Source: JBAWAP01 sp049589355
GTDB lineage: Bacteria > Chloroflexota > Anaerolineae > VGOG01
DNA length: 23,654 nucleotides
Reading direction: 5' to 3'
Assembly: GCA_049589355.1 (NCBI GenBank)
Contig: JBAWAP010000152.1
Span: forward strand, 1 to 23,654
Within the stretch, counting starts at the first letter, position 1; each line of letters starts with the position of its first letter. The translations under genes and the position numbers were made by a program. The notes below the pieces were generated by a model, which ran no database searches, was not told the origin of the DNA, and saw only the letters and a program-made list of their open reading frames with translations. Below, piece after piece: positions 7,138 through 15,265 of the stretch.

Positions 7138-8536
7138 ATCCGTTGAATCCTATAGTCCGTTGTTCAAAGGAAAGCGTGTCACCATCATCGGGCTGGCGCG
7201 AGAGGGGACGGCGCTGGCCAGGTTCCTGGCCGAGCAGGGAGCCATCGTTACGGTCAGCGATCTTAAAAAGGAGGAGGAGCTACAAGAAAACGTTGCAAGG
7301 CTAAAGGGTTTACCCATCCGCTTTGTGCTTGGTGGCCACCCAGGGGAGATCTTGACCCAGACCGACGTCCTTTTTCTCAGTCCCGGCGTGCCGCTGGAGG
7401 CCCCTATTTTGACTGAGGCCCGTCGGAGAGGCATACCCATCAGCAGCGAGACGAAGCTGTTCACTGAACTATGTCCGGCGCCCATTATCGGCATCACTGG
7501 CTCCAGCGGCAAGACGACCACCGTGAGCCTGGTGGGCCGGATGCTGAAGGCCAGTGGCTTCCGCACCTGGGTGGGGGGGAACATCGGCCAACCCCTCATT
7601 GGGCACCTGGGGAAGATCGAGCCGACCGACAAGGTAGTGATGGAGCTATCAAGCTTCCAACTGGAGATCATGGAGTGGAGCCCAGCCATTGCCGCCATCC
7701 TAAACATCACGCCCAACCACCTGGATCGCCACCCCTCCATGGAAGCCTACACTGAGGCCAAGCTCAACATTCTGCGCTTTCAACAGCCAGGAGATGTTGC
7801 CGTTCTGGGCTACGATTTAATTAAGGATCACGGATCACGAATCACGCATCACGAATCACGGGTTTTGAGTTTTAGCTTGAGCGAGGAGGTAGAGCAGGGA
7901 GCGTTTCTGCGGGATGGCGACATCATCCTAAGGCTGGGAGATACGGAACAGCCGGTTTGCCCAGTAGATAAGGTCAAGCTCTTGGGACGACACAACTTGG
8001 AAAACGTCCTGGCTGCCTGCGTGATAGCGGCGGTCGCCGGGGCCTCTCGGCAAGCTATGGCCAATGTGGCCACTACTTTCGAAGGGGTAGAACACCGCCT
8101 GGAGCTGGTGCGAGAAATAGGCGGGGTGCGCTATTACAATGATTCCATCGCTACCTCGCCGGAGCGCACGGTTGCTGCCTTGAGATCCTTCGATCAGCCC
8201 ATTGTCCTTCTGGCCGGGGGACGCGATAAGCACCTGCCCTGGGATGAGATGGCCCGACTCACGCTGCAGAAAGCGCGCCGCTTGATCCTGTTTGGAGAGG
8301 CAGCTCCGATCATTGAGGAGGCGATACGAGTTTCGAGCTTGGAGTTTCGAGTTCCGATGGATTTGGGGAGGCTCGTCCATCGCTGCCAGAGTCTCGATGA
8401 AGCCGTCGAGGTAGCGGCAGAAGAGGCGAAGCCTGGCGATGTGGTATTGCTCTCGCCTGGGGGCACTAGCTTTGATGCCTTTCGCGACTTCGTCAAGCGA
8501 GGCGAACGGTTCCGCCAGCTCGTGAAGGCTCTTTGA
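7112..8536 (+). CDS. murD: UDP-N-acetylmuramoyl-L-alanine--D-glutamate ligase MurD
   Basis: This cytoplasmic ligase adds D-Glu to UDP-MurNAc-L-Ala. It shows VTIIGLAREGTALARF (nucleotide-sugar domain), the P-loop GITGSSGKTTT (residues about 127-137; the usual form is TGTNGKTTT), NITPNHLDRH, and the C-terminal YNDSIATSPERTVAAL and LLAGGRDKHLP. The start is uncertain: ATG 7112 lies in a GGGAGCA repeat; GTG 7073 overlaps mraY; TTG 7160 would give MFKGKRVTIIGL, the normal family N-terminus, but lacks a clear ribosome-binding site. Two repeat-like inserts are read in frame, at 7826-7861 (DHGSRITHHESRV) and at 8326-8356 (VSSLEFRV). ftsW follows after 39 bp. Confidence 0.94.
   Translation: MEQGSKGAKSVESYSPLFKGKRVTIIGLAREGTALARFLAEQGAIVTVSDLKKEEELQENVARLKGLPIRFVLGGHPGEILTQTDVLFLSPGVPLEAPILTEARRRGIPISSETKLFTELCPAPIIGITGSSGKTTTVSLVGRMLKASGFRTWVGGNIGQPLIGHLGKIEPTDKVVMELSSFQLEIMEWSPAIAAILNITPNHLDRHPSMEAYTEAKLNILRFQQPGDVAVLGYDLIKDHGSRITHHESRVLSFSLSEEVEQGAFLRDGDIILRLGDTEQPVCPVDKVKLLGRHNLENVLAACVIAAVAGASRQAMANVATTFEGVEHRLELVREIGGVRYYNDSIATSPERTVAALRSFDQPIVLLAGGRDKHLPWDEMARLTLQKARRLILFGEAAPIIEEAIRVSSLEFRVPMDLGRLVHRCQSLDEAVEVAAEEAKPGDVVLLSPGGTSFDAFRDFVKRGERFRQLVKAL
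7826..7861 (+). repeat. In-frame ATCACG(N) tandem repeat inside murD
   Basis: Five copies of ATCACG with one variable base between them (period 7) encode the segment DHGSRITHHESR at about residues 239-250, between the conserved central-domain end and the VLSFSL strand. The reverse complement of the same word (CGTGAT/CGTGAA) builds the element downstream of ftsZ at 21193-21249, so both belong to one repeat family. Confidence 0.72.
8326..8356 (+). repeat. Small in-frame TTTCGAG repeat inside murD
   Basis: GAGTTTCGAG at about 8328 is followed by CTTGGAGTTTCGAGTTCC, two near copies of one word about 15 bp apart. They encode VSSLEFRVPM in the C-terminal domain of MurD, between the ALIEEAIR-like helix and LGRLVHRC. 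The region is variable in length in the family, so insertion is likely but less certain than at 7826. Confidence 0.45.
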
Positions 8537-8575
8537 CCAACCTCGAGTCTAGTATGTTATGAAGGAGAGGAAAAG

Positions 8576-9754
8576 ATGGCTCAAATATTCAACAGAGGTC
8601 TCACGAAAAAGATAGATTATCCATTGATTATCACCTTGGCCAGCTTGCTTCTCATCGGCCTGATGATGGTCTACAGCTCCAGCTTCGACTTTGGCTACAT
8701 ACAATTTGGTAAACCGACCTACTTCTTCGGTAGGCAGATTATCTGGGCTCTGGTGGGCACGGCTGGACTGATACTGATGATGAGTATAGACTATCACACC
8801 TGGCGACGTTTCTCCATTCCCCTCATGGCCGGCACGTTGTTCCTGTTGATACTCCTCCTCATTGTGGGCCAAGAGAGGTTTGGCTCTGTGCGTTCGTTCT
8901 TCGAGGGCTCAATACAGCCCAGCGAGCTGGGCAAGCTGACCATCATTATCTATATCGCCGATTGGCTTTCGTCCAAGGGAGAGAGAATCCGTATAGTGAC
9001 TTATGGCCTCATTCCCTTTGCCATTCTCATTGGGGTGGTGGCGGGCCTGATCGTGATGCAACCCCACTTCAGCACCGCCATCCTGATCGTGATCACGGCG
9101 ATGGCCATGTTTTTTATCGCCGGCGCCGATGTCCTTCAATCGCTCATCGGCCTCATGGTTGGCGGGGCTACCTTTGCCTTCTTGATCTCCAAGTCAGGGC
9201 ACGCCCTCGACAGAATCAAGCACTACATAAGTTCCTTGAGTGGCGCCGAAATTTTCTATCATGTTCAAAAAAGCTTAGATGCACTACGGGCCGGGCGGAT
9301 ATTTGGCGTCGGTCTGGGGAATGGTAACTATAAACTGGGCATTTTACCCCTGGCCCATAATGATAGCATCTTCGCTGTGCTTGGTGAGGAGTTTGGCTTG
9401 ATTGGCTGCCTGTTGGTGGTGGGTCTCTTTGCAGCCTTAGCCTACCGAGGATTCAAAATCGCTCTGGAAGCTCCTGATGATTTTGGCACGGTGCTGGCTG
9501 CGGGCCTAACCTGTTGGCTGATCTTTCAAGCTTTGATTCACTTCGCTGTCGCTACAGCAACCGTGCCCCACACGGGCGTACCTTTGCCCTTCATTAGCTA
9601 CGGCGGCTCCTCTTTGATTGTTTCCATGGCCGGTATAGGCTTGCTCCTTAACATCTCCAAGGGTACCTTGGAGGAGAGGTCGGAGGAGAGTGCGCGTTAT
9701 GATTTCGGGCGGCGGGACGGGCGGCCACGTATATCCAATCCTCGCCGTCGTTGA
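8576..9754 (+). CDS. ftsW: Septal peptidoglycan glycosyltransferase FtsW (SEDS family)
   Basis: A polytopic SEDS-family lipid II polymerase that works with FtsI at the septum. The 392 residues give about ten membrane segments. Motifs seen are QPSELGKL, QPHFSTAILI, the catalytic-type aspartate in H261-N-D263-S followed by IFAVLGEEFGLIG, and PLPFISYGGSS (residues 336-346). ATG 8576 has GGAGAGG about 7 bases upstream. The 3' end overlaps murG by 65 bp in another frame, so the last ~20 residues (charged, RRDGRPRISNPRRR) are encoded by the murG start region. Its dcw position and pairing with ftsI favour FtsW over RodA or SpoVE. Confidence 0.93.
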   Translation: MAQIFNRGLTKKIDYPLIITLASLLLIGLMMVYSSSFDFGYIQFGKPTYFFGRQIIWALVGTAGLILMMSIDYHTWRRFSIPLMAGTLFLLILLLIVGQERFGSVRSFFEGSIQPSELGKLTIIIYIADWLSSKGERIRIVTYGLIPFAILIGVVAGLIVMQPHFSTAILIVITAMAMFFIAGADVLQSLIGLMVGGATFAFLISKSGHALDRIKHYISSLSGAEIFYHVQKSLDALRAGRIFGVGLGNGNYKLGILPLAHNDSIFAVLGEEFGLIGCLLVVGLFAALAYRGFKIALEAPDDFGTVLAAGLTCWLIFQALIHFAVATATVPHTGVPLPFISYGGSSLIVSMAGIGLLLNISKGTLEERSEESARYDFGRRDGRPRISNPRRR

Positions 9755-10835
9755 AGCTTTGTTAGAAGTTAGAGGTTGGAGATTGAAGGTTGGAAGTCGG
9801 ATGGAGAACGAGGAATCCAGCCTCCAACTTCCAACTTCCAACTTCTTATATGTGGGCAGCCGTGGTGGGGTGGAGGAAGAAATCGTCAGCCGAGAGGGGC
9901 TGCCCTTCACGGCCATCTCGACGGGGGGGCTGCGCGGTCTAGCGCCTTGGACTGTGGCCGGGAATCTCTTTAAGATGATGGCAGGCTTCGTTCAATCGCT
10001 AGGCATCGTGCGCCGCTTCGCGCCTGACGCAGTGCTGGTCACCGGGGGCTACGTCTGCGCGCCCGTGGCCCTGGCGACCAGGCTTTCGGGCGTGCCGCTG
10101 CTCATCTTCCTGCCCGACATGGAGCCGGGCCTAGCCATCCGCGCCTTGAGCCGCTTGGCGACGCGGGTTGCTGTCTCCTTTCCGGACGTAGCAAAGTACT
10201 TCGCCAAAACCAAGGTCGTAATAGCAGGTTACCCTGTGCGAGCCAAGTTCTTCGCAGGCGACAAGGCCGAGGCTAGGAAAGCTTTCGACTTGGAGGAGGG
10301 CCTGAAGACAATCACAGTTTTCGGCGGTAGTCGCGGTGCTCACAGCATTAACCTGGCTTTGAGCGAATGCCTCGAGCGCTTGCTAGAGGCTTGCCAGGTT
10401 ATCCACATCTGTGGCCATTTGGACGCCAAGTGGATGACAGAGAGGAAGGCACAGTTACCAGATTGGCTGCGAAACCGCTATCGAGCATATTCCTATTTGC
10501 ATGAAGAGATGCCTAGCGCTTTGGCTGCCGCGGACTTAGCGGTGGCTCGGGCTGGAGCGGCGACCTTGGGAGAGCTTCCGGCGCTGGGCTTGCCCAGTAT
10601 TTTGGTGCCCTACCCTTACGCCGGGCAACATCAAGAAATCAATGCCGACTACCTGGTCAGTCGCGGCGCTGCGGTGAAGATAGCCGACGCCGATCTTGAC
10701 AAGAATTTGCTTCCAACGATATTGTCGCTTCTGTCTGGTGATTCCCTAGCGAAGATGAGCGATCGAGCACGAACACTGGCTCAACCCCAGGCGGCTCAGC
10801 GCATTGCTCAGGAACTGCGGAAAATAGCTAGTTAA
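9690..10835 (+). CDS. murG: UDP-GlcNAc:lipid I N-acetylglucosaminyltransferase MurG
   Basis: This peripheral membrane glycosyltransferase (GT28) converts lipid I to lipid II. GTG 9690 gives MRVMISGGGTGGHVYPILAV, the family N-terminus with its glycine-rich loop, and GAGGAGAGG lies about 10 bases upstream. Later motifs are VTGGYVCAPVALA, VFGGSRGAHSIN and the UDP-GlcNAc-binding ARAGAATLGELPALGLPSIL with GQHQEINA. The usual HEQN-type segment reads FLPDMEPGLA here. Between ALLEVRG and FLYVGSRGG about 25 residues are extra relative to the family, encoded by an inverted repeat (9762-9847). The first 65 bp overlap ftsW, so the two are likely coupled. Confidence 0.95.
   Translation: MRVMISGGGTGGHVYPILAVVEALLEVRGWRLKVGSRMENEESSLQLPTSNFLYVGSRGGVEEEIVSREGLPFTAISTGGLRGLAPWTVAGNLFKMMAGFVQSLGIVRRFAPDAVLVTGGYVCAPVALATRLSGVPLLIFLPDMEPGLAIRALSRLATRVAVSFPDVAKYFAKTKVVIAGYPVRAKFFAGDKAEARKAFDLEEGLKTITVFGGSRGAHSINLALSECLERLLEACQVIHICGHLDAKWMTERKAQLPDWLRNRYRAYSYLHEEMPSALAAADLAVARAGAATLGELPALGLPSILVPYPYAGQHQEINADYLVSRGAAVKIADADLDKNLLPTILSLLSGDSLAKMSDRARTLAQPQAAQRIAQELRKIAS
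9762..9847 (+). repeat. In-frame hairpin repeat inside murG (GGTTGGA words)
   Basis: The left arm (about 9764-9800) contains AGAAGTTAGAGGTTGGAG and GAAGGTTGGAAGTCGG. The right arm (9822-9847) is CTCCAACTTCCAACTTCC plus another AACTTCTT, the inverse complement. The loop encodes MENEESS. The element is translated as residues about 25-50 between two conserved MurG segments. In build it matches the murF element (short words in tandem, then inverted), but the word differs. Confidence 0.78.
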
Positions 10836-10839
10836 ATTA

Positions 10840-10887
10840 GAGATTAGAATCTCTTTTGAGCTTTGAACTTTGAGCTTTGAACTTTAT
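10840..10887 (+). repeat. AGCTTTGAACTTTG tandem repeat with a small hairpin after murG
   Basis: Directly after the murG stop, AGAGATT-AG-AATCTCT forms a 7-bp hairpin followed by TTTT, a possible weak terminator or pause site. Then a 14-base word, GAGCTTTGAACTTT, is repeated twice (about 10858-10885). The tract fills most of the spacer between murG and the first CvpA-like gene. Confidence 0.6.
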
Positions 10888-10904
10888 CTGTGCGGTGATT
10901 CATC

Positions 10905-11498
10905 GTGATTTATTTGAACCAGCTTTATTTGTTCACAGGCTTCATTGTCCTCTTCGGATTGATGGGTCTAAGACGGGGCATCTCCAGAGAACTGCTGACT
11001 TTGGTTGGCGTTTTCCTGGCCATTGCCGTGGGGAAGTGGGGCGCGCCCTTTCTGAAACCCTGGGTAAACAGGTCCTATACGCTCGTTATGTTTTCTTTCA
11101 AAGGTGGCTTGGCTGCTGAAGACCCAGCCAGCGTTTTGGCGAAGATGGGCAAGCTGAAGCTGCCCGTTACTACTGCCTCCGACCTGTTGATGTTGGGAAC
11201 GGTTGCCTTTGGCCTAGTGGTTTTAGCCTTTTATCTTCTTGGGGAGTTTGTCATCAAACCTCCGAAAAAAATATCAGAACGATTGTCAGGCGTCATCTTG
11301 GCGGGGATGAATGGCTATTTTATCGCTTACTTTCTGGTTCCAAGGCACTTGCCTACGCCTCAAACGACGATCCGCTTTTCTACCGGCGGCATGATGGATC
11401 TGCTGAGTCAAAACTTAATAAAAGTGGTGTTGGCTTTCGTGCTTATTCTGATCTTCCTCGGCCTGCAAATGTCAACGCGACCGAAGAGGCCTGAATAG
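10905..11498 (+). CDS. CvpA-like polytopic membrane protein (first of a pair)
   Basis: The 197-residue protein has about five hydrophobic segments (roughly 5-22, 28-45, 93-115, 130-147, 170-187). Its first loop, LMGLRRGISRELLTLVGV, resembles the GFRRGLxREL...LxG motif at the start of CvpA family proteins. CvpA proteins are inner-membrane proteins of poorly known role, linked to colicin V production and envelope stress tolerance. GTG 10905 is chosen because GGTGA lies six bases upstream and the product starts directly before the first membrane segment. It sits 30 bp before a second gene of similar layout, so the two may work together. The family call is by pattern only. Confidence 0.6.
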   Translation: MIYLNQLYLFTGFIVLFGLMGLRRGISRELLTLVGVFLAIAVGKWGAPFLKPWVNRSYTLVMFSFKGGLAAEDPASVLAKMGKLKLPVTTASDLLMLGTVAFGLVVLAFYLLGEFVIKPPKKISERLSGVILAGMNGYFIAYFLVPRHLPTPQTTIRFSTGGMMDLLSQNLIKVVLAFVLILIFLGLQMSTRPKRPE

Positions 11499-11534
11499 CT
11501 TGAAGCTCTGCCAGTTCGAGAGAGGTGATTGCCT

Positions 11535-12080
11535 TTGCAACCCTTAGAAGTGTTGTGGGGAGTTCTCATCATAACTTTTGTCTTAGTGGGCATCGTCCGC
11601 GGCTTTTTGAAAGAACTGGGGGTGACCACCGTCCTGTTAGTGCTCCTGTTTGGCCTATCTCGTCTCGAGGACAGGATACCCCAGTTTCTGACTAGCGCTG
11701 TGGCAGCCGTTGGCTATACCGTGCCTAAGGCTACCGATCCCAGAGGTCAATCGATCTGGGCTAGCTTTTATATAATCGTCATAGTTTTCGTGACTCTTAT
11801 TTCCTATCACGGCGAGACTCTAGCCTTCGAGGGCAAGCCTCCTAAGGGGCCGAAGGGTATTCTATTCGGCTCAATGGCTGGGTTGCTGAATGGCTATTTG
11901 GTCTCTGGCAGCCTGTGGTATTTTTTGGACAAGTACGATTATCCCTTATGGCTCCTTCATTTCCAGGAACCTCTCACCGATTTTGCGAAAAGCCTTATCC
12001 CTTTGTTGCCGCTCACCTTATTGCGGCCATTCTTACCTTTTCTCGTCGTCGTTATGGTTATGGCGCGAGTTATCAGGTAG
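11535..12080 (+). CDS. CvpA-like polytopic membrane protein (second of a pair)
   Basis: A 181-residue membrane protein that begins MQPLEVLWGVLIITFVLVGI and then VRGFLKELGVTT, again like the CvpA start motif, with about five hydrophobic segments and a soluble loop near 60-75. TTG 11535 is preferred to TTG 11529 because GAGG (11522-11525) then lies 9 bases upstream; the earlier TTG directly abuts the ribosome-binding site. The spacing to the preceding gene (about 36 bp) and to murC (8 bp) indicates one operon. The two proteins share topology but little obvious sequence, so if they are duplicates they have diverged far. The role in the wall cluster is unknown. Confidence 0.58.
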   Translation: MQPLEVLWGVLIITFVLVGIVRGFLKELGVTTVLLVLLFGLSRLEDRIPQFLTSAVAAVGYTVPKATDPRGQSIWASFYIIVIVFVTLISYHGETLAFEGKPPKGPKGILFGSMAGLLNGYLVSGSLWYFLDKYDYPLWLLHFQEPLTDFAKSLIPLLPLTLLRPFLPFLVVVMVMARVIR

Positions 12081-12088
12081 CTTTCGGT

Positions 12089-13510
12089 ATGGAGAACGCT
12101 CGTGTTCACTTGATCGGCATCGGCGGCATTGGCCTCTCGGCTATCGCGAAGGTGCTGCTGGAAGAGGGGCATCGTGTTTCGGGCTCCGATTTGAAGTTGT
12201 CGCCTATCACCGATGGCTTAGCTAGGCTGGGAGCCAAGGTCTACAAAGGCCATCGAGCGGATAATGTGGATGATGCTGATTTAGTGGTCGTCTCCTCGGC
12301 AGTGCCAGCGGACAACCCTGAGGTAATAGCCGCCCGTGAAAAGGGCGTCCCTGTCGTCAAGCGGGACTGGATGCTGGGGCGTATGATGGAGGGCCGCTTT
12401 GGCATCGCTGTGGCTGGCTCTCACGGCAAGACCACGATTACGGCTATGATCGCCCTTGTTCTCACGGAGGCAGGCTTGGACCCCTCGTTCATCGTGGGCG
12501 GGATTCTCGAGAACCTGGGCACAAACGCCAAAGCTGGTCGGGGAGAGCATTTCGTCATCGAGGCCGACGAGTATGACCGCACCTTTCTGGGGCTTAGGCC
12601 CAGAATCGCCGTGGTTACCAACATCGAGATGGACCACCCCGATTGCTATCCTGAACTGGATGACTTGGTCGAAGCTTTTCGGGATTTCCTGCACTTGGTG
12701 CCTGCCAATGGGTGTATCATAGGGTGTGGGGATGAGAAGAGGGTGAGGGGGATACTGGGAGCACGGGAGCAGAGGAGCAAGGGAGCAGGGGAGCAAGGGC
12801 CTAGTGTTGTTACTTACGGGTTGAATGAGGGAGTGGATTGGCAAGCGGTAGATATCCGGTCTAATGAACTGGGTGGCAGCGATTTCGTGGCCCTGCACGA
12901 GGGGCAACCTGTGGGCAAGTTTGCTCTGCGGATCCCCGGCCTGCACAACGTGCAGAACGCCCTCGCTGCCCTGGCCGTATCTGACTATCTGGGCCTCGAT
13001 CTGACTGATGTGCGGGAGACACTAAAGCGATTCCAGGGGGTGAGGCGGCGCTTCGAAGTGAAGGGCGGGGTGAATGGAATAGTCATCATTGACGATTACG
13101 CTCATCACCCTACCCAGATCAGGGCCACTCTGGCGACGGCCCGGAAGTGCTATCCGGACCGCGAGATTTGGGCTGTCTTCCAGCCCCACACCTACAGCCG
13201 CACCAAGGCCCTGCTCGACGAATTCGCCGGAAGCTTCGCCGATGCTGATCACGTGGTCGTCACCGACATTTACCCAGCTCGTGAGTTCAATGATTTGGGT
13301 GTCAGCGCAGCGGATATAGTGACCCGCATGAAGCATCCCGACGCCCGCTACATCTCTGGCCTGAACGAGGCCGCCGACCATTTGCTCAATCACCTGAAGC
13401 CCGGTGATGTGCTTATCACTTTGGGAGCCGGGGATGGGCATAAAGTGGGCGAAGATGTTTGGGTTAGGTTAGAGGAAAAGGGGCAAGGCGTTGTGCTTAC
13501 TGATGAGTAG
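12089..13510 (+). CDS. murC: UDP-N-acetylmuramate--L-alanine ligase MurC
   Basis: This ATP-dependent ligase adds L-Ala to UDP-MurNAc, the first peptide step. ATG 12089 gives MENARVHLIGIGGIGLSAIA, the family N-terminus; the frame is open further upstream to 11915, but that part is a shadow of the CvpA-like gene. Other motifs are VSSAVPADNPE, the P-loop AGSHGKTT (109-116), EADEYDRTFL, NIEMDHPD, DDYAHHPTQI and VFQPHTYSRT. An insert of about 15 residues (GAREQRSKGAGEQGPS) near residues 223-237 is encoded by a GGGAGCA word array. At 473 aa it is slightly long for the family. The ribosome-binding site is weak. Confidence 0.95.
   Translation: MENARVHLIGIGGIGLSAIAKVLLEEGHRVSGSDLKLSPITDGLARLGAKVYKGHRADNVDDADLVVVSSAVPADNPEVIAAREKGVPVVKRDWMLGRMMEGRFGIAVAGSHGKTTITAMIALVLTEAGLDPSFIVGGILENLGTNAKAGRGEHFVIEADEYDRTFLGLRPRIAVVTNIEMDHPDCYPELDDLVEAFRDFLHLVPANGCIIGCGDEKRVRGILGAREQRSKGAGEQGPSVVTYGLNEGVDWQAVDIRSNELGGSDFVALHEGQPVGKFALRIPGLHNVQNALAALAVSDYLGLDLTDVRETLKRFQGVRRRFEVKGGVNGIVIIDDYAHHPTQIRATLATARKCYPDREIWAVFQPHTYSRTKALLDEFAGSFADADHVVVTDIYPAREFNDLGVSAADIVTRMKHPDARYISGLNEAADHLLNHLKPGDVLITLGAGDGHKVGEDVWVRLEEKGQGVVLTDE
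12757..12799 (+). repeat. In-frame GGGAGCA word array inside murC
   Basis: Five imperfect copies of (G)GGAGCA(A) run from 12757 to about 12797 and are read in frame as GAREQRSKGAGEQG. The same word array lies at the mraY-murD junction (7103-7137). Flanking MurC segments (IIGCGDEKRVRGIL and VVTYG) are normal, so this is an expansion of a variable loop by a dispersed repeat. Confidence 0.72.
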
Positions 13511-13588
13511 ACTGGGCCGCCAACGAAAGTCGGTGAATGCGCTGCTTTGCTTCACTGACAAAGAACGCCAATCCAGAGGTGAGTAAAG

Positions 13589-15079
13589 ATGGATCTGTAT
13601 GAGTATGCCGATGCCATCTCCAAGCGCTGGGGATTGGTCTTGGGGTTATCTCTGCTGGCAATGGTTGTGGCGGCCGTCATCAACCTGTTGATAGTCCCTG
13701 TCTATGAGGCCACGGCTATCCTATCTGTACCGAAATTGAACTCCTCGATACCTTGTGCCTCTCTGGTCAATAGCACTGAGGTTGAAGCGAAAGTGATCAA
13801 TGCCCTCAGGGCTGCCCTTCCCTACACAGAGCAGGTCTCTGATAGGGACATCCGTGAGGTAAAGGTAGCCGAGAGTCAGAATATGATCCGTATCACGGCG
13901 CGTTCGGATACAGGGAGGAAAGCGGCACTTATAGCCAATGCATGGGCAGATTTTGGCGTTGAGCGGATCTCAGAAGCCCAGTTAAGTGAGCAGCAACGGC
14001 TTGTAATTGCTAAGCAGAATGTGGAAGAAGCTGAGCAGAAGCTGAGGGCATTTGAAAATGAGCACGGATTCGGAGTCTTTGGATTTGGTACGGCTGAAGA
14101 GGAACTGCAAGCCGATAGGGAAGTGTTGAATGATTACCAGATCAAGCAAGACAGTATCGAGCGAAGCATCGAAGAAACGAGGACTTTCAGGGAAACTATA
14201 AAGGGAGGAGGTGCTGACTCCTCTGCAAAAGCTATTTCCCTTTTCCTCACCAACCTTCTGCAGAAGGTATCCAAGGAATCTGAGGATAGTGAATTCCAGT
14301 TTCAAGTTTTGCTTATGGAGCTACAAGCCGATCAGCAGGTCTTGAAGCAATATGAGACAACCATGGAGAGTATCAAGGAGGCTCTTAGAGAGGCAAAGAA
14401 TCTTAGAGACAACGTCCAGCAGGGAGGCAGTATCGCCTCTCCTGAGCTGATATCCACCCTTGTAGTGGACTTCCTGGAAAGCGGATCAACGGAGTCCGCT
14501 ACGGAGTCAGGTCTTCAGGCTCTCGCCCTACCAACGCAGGACCTTAGCCCGAGTCAGCAAATGGCAATCTTAGATGCGATAATTTCGATCCTGGAGAGTA
14601 GAAAAGCCCTCGTCTCGACCAGTATGAATCAGCTATCTGTGAAAGCGGTGGGGACGCTAGATGCGACCATCTCGGCCCTCGAGGCCCAGGATCAAGCTCT
14701 TGCGACCACAATAGAGCAACTTTCCACTGATATCTCTGAGCGGGAAAAGAGATCAGCGGAGATGAGACCCGAACTGGAGGCATTGATCGAGGCGAGAAAC
14801 AGAGCCGAAGAGACCTATACGTCTATGGCGGACAAGATTAGAAAGTCCCAGTTCATTGCTGAGCCGAAAGTGATCGCTTCAGCAGTGGAACCGTGGGCCC
14901 CCGTTCGGCCCAATAAGGTGCAGAATATCGCCATAGCGTGTGCATCAGGCTTGGTGGTGGGCGTCTTTGCAGCCGTCAGAGAGGAGCGTTTAAGGCGGCG
15001 GCGTGCCTTGCGCATTACCAAGGGGGAAAGCGCAATAACACACGACTTTGCTCAGATCTCTAAAAGACCCCGTCGCTGA
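13589..15079 (+). CDS. Wzz-like polysaccharide chain-length determinant protein
   Basis: The 496-residue protein has the layout of polysaccharide co-polymerases. An N-terminal DLYEYADAISKRWGLVL segment leads into a membrane helix at about 15-36; a long coiled-coil-rich extracytoplasmic part follows (Gln/Glu/Lys-rich, about 130-425). Then comes the proline-rich AVEPWAPVRPNKVQN motif and a second membrane helix at about 446-463. A basic tail (REERLRRRRALR) follows. No tyrosine-kinase domain is fused. GAGGTGA lies about 7 bases before ATG 13589. It sits between murC and murB, where dcw clusters normally have no such gene, and no exopolysaccharide genes are next to it. It may modulate export or length of a surface polymer, but the substrate is unknown. 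Confidence 0.72.
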   Translation: MDLYEYADAISKRWGLVLGLSLLAMVVAAVINLLIVPVYEATAILSVPKLNSSIPCASLVNSTEVEAKVINALRAALPYTEQVSDRDIREVKVAESQNMIRITARSDTGRKAALIANAWADFGVERISEAQLSEQQRLVIAKQNVEEAEQKLRAFENEHGFGVFGFGTAEEELQADREVLNDYQIKQDSIERSIEETRTFRETIKGGGADSSAKAISLFLTNLLQKVSKESEDSEFQFQVLLMELQADQQVLKQYETTMESIKEALREAKNLRDNVQQGGSIASPELISTLVVDFLESGSTESATESGLQALALPTQDLSPSQQMAILDAIISILESRKALVSTSMNQLSVKAVGTLDATISALEAQDQALATTIEQLSTDISEREKRSAEMRPELEALIEARNRAEETYTSMADKIRKSQFIAEPKVIASAVEPWAPVRPNKVQNIAIACASGLVVGVFAAVREERLRRRRALRITKGESAITHDFAQISKRPRR

Positions 15080-15129
15080 GTGCAGAGTACGGCGTCCATC
15101 GTGAAGCTAGAATAGGTGCCCTGTGTCAA

Positions 15130-15228
15130 AGAAACCCGTTTTCTGATGACTCTGCCAGTGAAATCTAGGTTGGATCAGCCCATTTCAACTCAAAGTGGAC
15201 GGCAATGGGGCCGAGAAAACGGGTTTCT
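15130..15228 (+). repeat. 99-bp MITE-like element upstream of murB
   Basis: Perfect 15-bp inverted termini AGAAACCCGTTTTCT (15130-15144) and AGAAAACGGGTTTCT (15214-15228) enclose about 69 bp of non-repetitive sequence. A second element of nearly equal length and similar termini precedes ftsQ (17388-17487), and a short core of the same type (GAAACCGGGTTTCCT) lies in ddl near 16534. Size and ends suggest a small non-autonomous mobile element or a REP-type repeat. No coding capacity of its own is seen. Confidence 0.75.
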
Positions 15229-15265
15229 GGCTGCTGTCGCCATTCTGTCTAAAGTCCAGAGAGAG

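Noticed and set aside
7826..7861. CRISPR-like array (ATCACGN copies in murD)
   Set aside because: The units are 7 bp with no spacers and lie in an open reading frame; this is a tandem word repeat.
11915..12088. Longer N-terminus for MurC
   Set aside because: The extra 58 codons overlap the CvpA-like gene in another frame and show no MurC similarity; ATG 12089 gives the family N-terminus.
15116..15265. Longer N-terminus for MurB
   Set aside because: It would translate the 99-bp palindromic element and lacks a ribosome-binding site; MurB similarity starts after 15305.
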